The notes beneath the pieces are model-generated. The model ran no database searches. It was not told the origin of the DNA and saw nothing but the letters and a program-made list of their open reading frames with translations. From Kribbella rubisoli (GTDB lineage: Bacteria; Actinomycetota; Actinomycetes; Propionibacteriales; Kribbellaceae): a stretch of DNA of 64,000 bases. The stretch is from assembly GCF_004217145.1 (NCBI RefSeq), contig NZ_SHKR01000011.1, positions 930,001-994,000 on the forward strand, written 5' to 3'. Positions 59,528 through 64,000 of this stretch are shown piece by piece (position 1 is the stretch's first letter; each line of letters begins with the position of its first letter). The position numbers and the translations under genes are program-made.

Positions 59528-60703
59528 AAGCCAGCGCGTGCTCCTCGCGGTCGCGGCGGGGGTCGCGGTCTCGACCGTCTACGCGGCCCAGCCGCTACTG
59601 GTCACGATCGGTGCTGACCTCGAGATCGGCCGGGCAGGGTCGGCCTGTTCGTCACCGTCACCCAGCTCGGGTACGCCGCCGGCCTGTTCTTCCTTGTCCC
59701 ATTGGGTGACCTGCTCGACCGCCGACGGCTGATCCGGCTGCAGTTCTTGCTGCTGGCAATTGCCCTCCTGCTGACCGGGATCGCCCTGAACGCTGCGATA
59801 CTGCTGGCCGGCCTGGCCGCGGTCGGCGCGCTCGCGGTCGTCACCCAGTCCTTGGTCGCGTACGGCGCTTCACTGAGCGCACCGGCCGAGCGCGGACGTA
59901 CCGTCGGCACGATCACCACCGGCATCGTTATCGGCATTCTGCTGAGCCGGACCGCGTCCGGCATCCTCACCGACCTCGCGGGCTGGCGAGCCGTCTACCT
60001 GACCGCGTGCGCTGCCTGCCTCGTAATCGGATGTTGCATGCCCCGCACGGTCCCGCAGCCCAAGGCAGGCTTGACGTACGGCGCGCTGCTCCGCTCCACG
60101 GTCAGCCTCTGGGGCGAGCCATCGTTCCGAGAGAGCGCCATCCGCGCCTTTTTCATCTTCGGCTCGTTCGGCACACTGTGGAGTTCGATCGCGCTGCCGC
60201 TGACTTCGCGGTCGTTGTCGCATACAGAGATCGGCGTGTTCGGGCTGATCGGCGCGGCCGGTGCGCTGGCCGCCGGTCCGGCCGGCCGGCTGGCCGATCG
60301 GGGCCATGGGCAACTGGTCACGCTGATCGCTTCGGTGCTACTGGCAACGAGTTGGCTCGCGACGGCGCATCTTCTTGTGGGGCTGGCGATCGGAGCGGTC
60401 CTGCTCGATCTCGCCGTACAGGCCATCCATGTCACGAACCAGAGCATGATCTATCGGCCGGAGCTCGGCAGCCGGTTGATCGGTGGCTACATGGTGTTCT
60501 ACTCGTTGGGCAGCGGACTGGGCGCGATCGCGTCGACCGCGCTCTACGAACGTGCCGGCTGGAACGCTGTCTGTCTGCTCGGCGCTGCCTTCGGCGTCGG
60601 CAGTCTGGTCACGTCAGTCCGAGGTCTTGGCTGGATCACCAGACAAGACCTAAGAGTTCGACGGAGCGCTCGCGCATCTCGACCTTGCGAATCTTGCCCG
60701 TGA
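59520..60703 (+). pseudogene. MFS transporter interrupted by a frameshift
   Basis: The N-terminal part (MQPSQRVLLAVAAGVAVSTV, AAQPLLVTIGADLEIGR) is in one frame to about 59635. The protein then continues without gap in the -1 frame (RVGLFVTVTQLGYAAGLFFL, VPLGDLLDRRRLIRLQ) to 60703, giving ~394 residues when joined. One base appears to be missing near 59634-59636; no slippery heptamer is visible. Apart from this the protein is normal, with the loop and helices conserved, so it is either a recent null mutation or a sequence error. Divergent from HxlR, its likely regulator. The 3' end overlaps the convergent acyl-CoA ligase gene by 68 bp. Confidence 0.75.
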
Positions 60704-62261
60704 CGGTCATCGGGAAGTCGTCGACCAGCAGGACGTACTTCGGGATCTTGAAGTGCGCGAGTTTGCCGGTGGCAAAGGTTTTGACGGCGTCGGCGTCGAG
60801 GGGGTCGGCACCCGGCTTCAGCTTGATCCAGGCGCAGAGCTCCTCGCCGTACCGTTCGTCGGGGACACCAATGACCTGGACGTCGGCGATCGACGGATGG
60901 GTGTAGAGGAACTCCTCGATCTCCCGCGGATAGACGTTCTCGCCGCCGCGGATGACCATGTCCTTGATCCGGCCGACGATGTTCACGTACCCGTCCTCGC
61001 GCATCGTCGCGAGATCGCCCGTGTGCATCCAGCGGGCCTGGTCGATCGCCTCCGCGGTCTTCTCCGGCTCGTCCCAATAGCCGAGCATCACCGAGTACCC
61101 GCGCGTGCACAGCTCGCCCGGTTCGTTCCGCGGTACGACGAGACCGGTAGCCGGGTCGACGAGCTTCACCTCGACGTGTGGCATGACGCGGCCGACTGTC
61201 GACGTACGGCGGTCGAGATCGTCGTCGCGCCTGGTCTGCGTGGACACCGGCGACGTCTCGGTCATCCCGTAGCAGATCGCGACCTCGGCCATGTGCATGT
61301 CGGCGACGCAACGCTTCATCACCTCGACGGGGCACGGCGATCCGGCCATCACGCCCGTACGCAGGCTGGTCAGGTCGTACTCCGCGAAGTCCGGCAGACC
61401 GAGCTCCGCGATGAACATCGTCGGTACGCCGTACAGCCCCGTGCACCGCTCGTCCTGCACGGCCTTGAGCGTCGCGGCCGGATCGAACGCCGGCCCGGGG
61501 ATCACCATGCAGGCGCCATGAGTGGTGCAGCCCAGATTGCCCATCACCATGCCGAAGCAGTGATAGAAGGGCACCGGGATGCACAGCCGGTCGTCCGCGG
61601 TGAACGCGATCGTCTCGGTGACGAAGAAGCCGTTGTTGAGGATGTTGTGGTGGCTGAGGGTCGCGCCCTTCGGGAACCCCGTCGTACCGCTGGTGTACTG
61701 GATGTTGATCGGATCGTCGAAGGACAGCTCGGCTTCGCGGGCATGGAGTGCGTCGACCGTGATCCGGCTTGCGTCGTCGCGGAGCGCGTCCCAGTCGCCG
61801 GTGCCGAGGTAGATCGTCTCCTCGAGCGCGGGGCACTTCGGCCGGACCTCCTCGACCATCTCGCGATAGTTGCTGGTCTTGAATTCGGTCGCGGAGACAA
61901 GCATCCGGACGCCGGACTGGTTCAAGGCATAGGCCAGTTCGTGGGTCCGGTACGCCGGGTTGATGTTCACCAGGATCGCGCCCATCAACGCGGTCGCGTA
62001 CTGCGTGATCGTCCACTCCGCCTGGTTCGGCGCCCAGATGCCGACCCGGTCGCCCTTCGCGATCCCCCGCGCCAGCAGGCCGCGCGCGACGAGCTCGACC
62101 TCCGCGCCGAACTCGTCGTACGTCCACCGCCTTCCGGTCTGGACCTCCACCAGGGCCTCGCGATCGCCGTACTCGTTGATCGTTCGTCTCAGGTTGGCGC
62201 CGATCGTTTCACCCAGCAACGGAACCTCGGACACCCCGGACGCGTACGACGGAAGGCTCAT
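60636..62261 (-). CDS. AMP-forming acyl-CoA synthetase
   Basis: 541 residues, adenylate-forming enzyme. Motifs: AMP-binding [11 protein letters not shown] near residue 190, [14 protein letters not shown] near 340, [24 protein letters not shown] and the catalytic lysine motif in MTVTGKIRK near the C-terminus. It activates a fatty or aromatic acid as acyl-AMP then acyl-CoA, of the FadD35-like medium/long-chain type by overall sequence. Single-gene unit; not part of the Nit1C operon. GAGGTGA lies shortly before the ATG. Confidence 0.92.
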   Translation of the reverse strand: MSLPSYASGVSEVPLLGETIGANLRRTINEYGDREALVEVQTGRRWTYDEFGAEVELVARGLLARGIAKGDRVGIWAPNQAEWTITQYATALMGAILVNINPAYRTHELAYALNQSGVRMLVSATEFKTSNYREMVEEVRPKCPALEETIYLGTGDWDALRDDASRITVDALHAREAELSFDDPINIQYTSGTTGFPKGATLSHHNILNNGFFVTETIAFTADDRLCIPVPFYHCFGMVMGNLGCTTHGACMVIPGPAFDPAATLKAVQDERCTGLYGVPTMFIAELGLPDFAEYDLTSLRTGVMAGSPCPVEVMKRCVADMHMAEVAICYGMTETSPVSTQTRRDDDLDRRTSTVGRVMPHVEVKLVDPATGLVVPRNEPGELCTRGYSVMLGYWDEPEKTAEAIDQARWMHTGDLATMREDGYVNIVGRIKDMVIRGGENVYPREIEEFLYTHPSIADVQVIGVPDERYGEELCAWIKLKPGADPLDADAVKTFATGKLAHFKIPKYVLLVDDFPMTVTGKIRKVEMRERSVELLGLVW

Positions 62262-62413
62262 CTTTCAATCGTCACCTCGCTCACATGCCTCTGCAAGTGC
62301 ACGTGCGGCAGGAAACAGGGGGTGGACGGCAAGCAATGTCCTTACCAACTCTGCGTCACAACGGTAGCGCTGTGTGGTTGGACCGTTACATTAGTTGTGA
62401 GAGGTGTGAGGCG

Positions 62414-63871
62414 ATGGACCGATCGATGGAAGGTCACGCCCGCAGCGACCGTCCGCCCGGACGTACCGCCGAGGCGGCCCAACGTACCGCTGCGGTACAG
62501 GAACGCGTCCAGGCCCTGGGCAGCATCCTGGCCGACGCGCTGGCTGTCGATGTCAACGGCACCGATCTGCAAACCCTCAAACGTGCTCCCCTGCGGGCTC
62601 CGCCGACCGTGTCGCCGTCCGATCTCGAAGCGCATCCCGGACCTGTCTGGGATGCGTTCGTGCCCCACCCACCGTTTCGCTGGTGGGGTGCCCAGCGCCG
62701 GTTCGCGCGGCGGCTCGCCGATGCCGAGGACCGGTTCGCGGAGGCGATCGAGCGGCACCGGGCGTCCGAGGAGACCCGTCGCGAGCGGGTCGCCAAGGCA
62801 CTGCGGGAGCAGGTCGAGCACCAGCGCCGGCTCGACGAGGCAACCGCGGAACAACATGCGCGGATCGACGCGTACGAACGCGCAGTGCAGAACCGCGGGC
62901 GGGCGGCGGTGACGCGCTACTTCACCAAGGCACTGGACCGGCTGCCGGAACCGCTGGACTTCCCCCGCCGGCGCAAGGTCGGGTACGTGCCCGAATCGAC
63001 GCTGCTCGCGGTGGAGTGGGACCTCCCCGACGTCAGCGTGGTGCCGGCCGAGGCGTCGTACCGCTATGACCGTGCTCTCGACGCGGTGCTCGCCGTACCG
63101 CGCGATCCTCTCGAGCTGCGGCGGCTGTATCAGCAGCTGGTGGCGCAGCTGGCCTTGCGGGCCTTGCACCTGGTCTTCGGCAGTGACAGGTACGGCGTGG
63201 TCGACACCGTCGTGTTCAACGGAATGGTGGAGTCGGTGGACCTCACCACCGGGCAGACCGTGCGGCCGTGCCTCATCACCTTGCGGGCAACGCGGGAGCA
63301 GTTCGAGGCACTGGTGCTCGACCAGCTCGACCCGGTGGCCTGCATACGGCACTACTTCGCTGCTGAGGTGTCACGGCATCCGGAGGAGCTGCAGCCGGTG
63401 GAGCCGGTGCTGGAGTTCGACCTGGCCGACCCACGCACCATCGAGGCAGTCGACGTGATCAGCGAGATCGACGCCCGCCCCAACCTGCTGGACCTGAGCC
63501 CCGAGTCCTTCGAGCACCTCGTGCACAACCTGCTCACCCGCATGGGCCTGGAGACCCGCCTGTTCCGCCGCGGCACCGACGGAGGCATCGACTGCGTCGC
63601 GTACGACCCCAGACCGATCACCGGCGGCAAGTTCGTCGTACAGGCAAAGCTCTGGACCCGCACCGTCCCGCCATCCGCCGTCCGCGACCTCTTCGGCACC
63701 GTAGTAGACGCCGGCGCCACCAAAGGCATCCTCATCACCACCTCCGGCTTCGGCCCCACCAGCTACCAGTTCGCCAACGGCAAACCCCTCCAACTAATAG
63801 ACGGCACCGCCCTCCTCTCCCTCTGCCACCTCCACAACATCCCCGCCCGAATAATCCCCAGAGCCAGCTGA
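62414..63871 (+). CDS. Mrr-like restriction endonuclease domain protein with coiled coil
   Basis: About 485 residues. Residues ~85-160 are strongly helical and charged (AIERHRASEETRRERVAKAL), probably a coiled coil. A conserved middle region follows (ELRRLYQQLVAQLALRALHL, DTVVFNGMVESVDL). Residues ~365-485 form an Mrr_cat PD-(D/E)xK nuclease: LDLSPESFEHLVHNLLTRMG, GGIDCVAYD (D near 391) and VVQAKLW (QxK near 411), then TKGILITTSGFGP. No methyltransferase or DNA-recognition subunit is next to it. It may act as a defence or repair nuclease, possibly methyl-directed like Mrr. ATG 62414 follows GTGAGG; the frame is open to 62285. Confidence 0.82.
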   Translation: MDRSMEGHARSDRPPGRTAEAAQRTAAVQERVQALGSILADALAVDVNGTDLQTLKRAPLRAPPTVSPSDLEAHPGPVWDAFVPHPPFRWWGAQRRFARRLADAEDRFAEAIERHRASEETRRERVAKALREQVEHQRRLDEATAEQHARIDAYERAVQNRGRAAVTRYFTKALDRLPEPLDFPRRRKVGYVPESTLLAVEWDLPDVSVVPAEASYRYDRALDAVLAVPRDPLELRRLYQQLVAQLALRALHLVFGSDRYGVVDTVVFNGMVESVDLTTGQTVRPCLITLRATREQFEALVLDQLDPVACIRHYFAAEVSRHPEELQPVEPVLEFDLADPRTIEAVDVISEIDARPNLLDLSPESFEHLVHNLLTRMGLETRLFRRGTDGGIDCVAYDPRPITGGKFVVQAKLWTRTVPPSAVRDLFGTVVDAGATKGILITTSGFGPTSYQFANGKPLQLIDGTALLSLCHLHNIPARIIPRAS

Positions 63872-63873
63872 CC

Positions 63874-63912
63874 ATGCCCTAAAAAGTGGGCATATGCCTG
63901 ATATAGTGGGCA
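63874..63912. promoter_or_regulatory. Repeated GTGGGCA motifs before the last gene
   Basis: AGTGGGCA occurs at 63885-63892 and again at 63905-63912, exactly 20 bp apart. The first copy overlaps the palindrome GGCATATGCC (63889-63898), and ATGCCC at 63874-63879 is its inverted partner. The spacing and the AT-rich surroundings suggest promoter plus operator for the gene starting at 63930. Confidence 0.5.
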
Positions 63913-63929
63913 CTGGAGGTGGGGTGTCC

Positions 63930-64000
63930 ATGCGATTCTCAGAGCCGATGTCCAGTGTCGTTCCCGGGTTGCACGGCCGGGTCCTCGGAGTGCTCGCGCG
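63930..64000 (+). CDS. Start of a gene, probably HTH-nucleotidyltransferase type (cut by window end)
   Basis: Only about 23 codons are visible from ATG 63930, which follows GGAGGT at 63915-63920. The segment MRFSEPMSSVVPGLHGRVLG resembles the N-terminus of small winged-helix proteins fused to an MNT-type nucleotidyltransferase (PLSSxxPGxRGxVLxVL). The repeats upstream fit an autoregulated, toxin-antitoxin-like gene. Family assignment is tentative. Confidence 0.45.
   Translation, partial: MRFSEPMSSVVPGLHGRVLGVLA

Noticed and set aside
59625-59645. Programmed -1 ribosomal frameshift in the MFS gene
   Set aside because: No X-XXY-YYZ slippery site and no obvious downstream pseudoknot; an indel or sequence error is simpler.
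60753-62912. 719-codon open frame on the plus strand
   Set aside because: Antisense to the acyl-CoA ligase, whose motifs are unmistakable; no homology features in the shadow.

Overview
The window is GC-rich, densely coded DNA with frequent GTG starts, ATGA/GTGA start-stop overlaps and no rRNA or tRNA that I can see. It encodes a mycothione reductase, a likely F420-dependent luciferase-like oxidoreductase and IdeR-type iron boxes, all typical of Actinobacteria. From gene content I infer a soil actinobacterium of the Propionibacteriales, such as Kribbella. The genus is an inference, not a demonstrated fact. No intergenic gap exceeds about 265 bp. No integrase, transposase, CRISPR array or phage gene was recognised.

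Layout. 0-4.4 kb: 3' end of a citrate synthase-like gene, a divergent AraC regulator / PhyH dioxygenase pair, serC with a strong terminator, and a DUF1905-GNAT fusion. 4.5-11.1 kb: a secreted beta-propeller-like protein coupled to a methyltransferase, a Phd/VapC-type toxin-antitoxin pair under a perfect 16-bp palindrome, a Myb-like small protein, an ArsR-like regulator with three 13-bp operator-like repeats plus its MFS partner, and a membrane protein. 11.4-23.4 kb: a carbohydrate island. It holds two complete CUT1 ABC importers without ATPase genes, an 839-residue putative intracellular glycoside hydrolase, an acetyltransferase/toroid fusion and a LacI regulator. A cluster of LacI-type palindromes lies before the second importer.

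23.5-31.7 kb: efeUOB iron uptake behind two IdeR-like boxes, thpR, a ykkC-family (probably guanidine-I) riboswitch in front of an MFS gene and a P-loop/LLM oxidoreductase fusion, and mycothione reductase. 31.7-46.8 kb: mostly core-like genes (DUF4429, MarR plus MFS, NCS2 permease, DUF2530, DUF3027, a long-tailed MFS, a cold-shock protein) with a DUF4331/LysR pair, a DHA2 efflux pump/TetR pair and a HAD-LarE fusion. Several of these keep the citA-serC-DUF3027-cspB neighbourhood known from mycobacteria, here opened by accessory genes. 46.9-51.1 kb: TetR plus R2-like ligand-binding oxidase, MFS/LysR pair, GtrA.

51.0-59.5 kb: the most interesting system, an eight-gene tightly overlapping operon of the Nit1C / MSMEG_0565-0572 / sll0783-0787 type. 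It encodes a flavoprotein, amidohydrolase, Sll0783-like protein, radical SAM protein, GNAT-AIR-synthase fusion, nitrilase, a second nitrilase-fold protein that has lost two of its three catalytic residues, and a glycosyltransferase. An HxlR regulator with paired palindromes and a frameshifted MFS gene lie upstream. 60.6-64.0 kb: an acyl-CoA ligase, an Mrr-like endonuclease domain protein, and the start of a further gene at the right edge.
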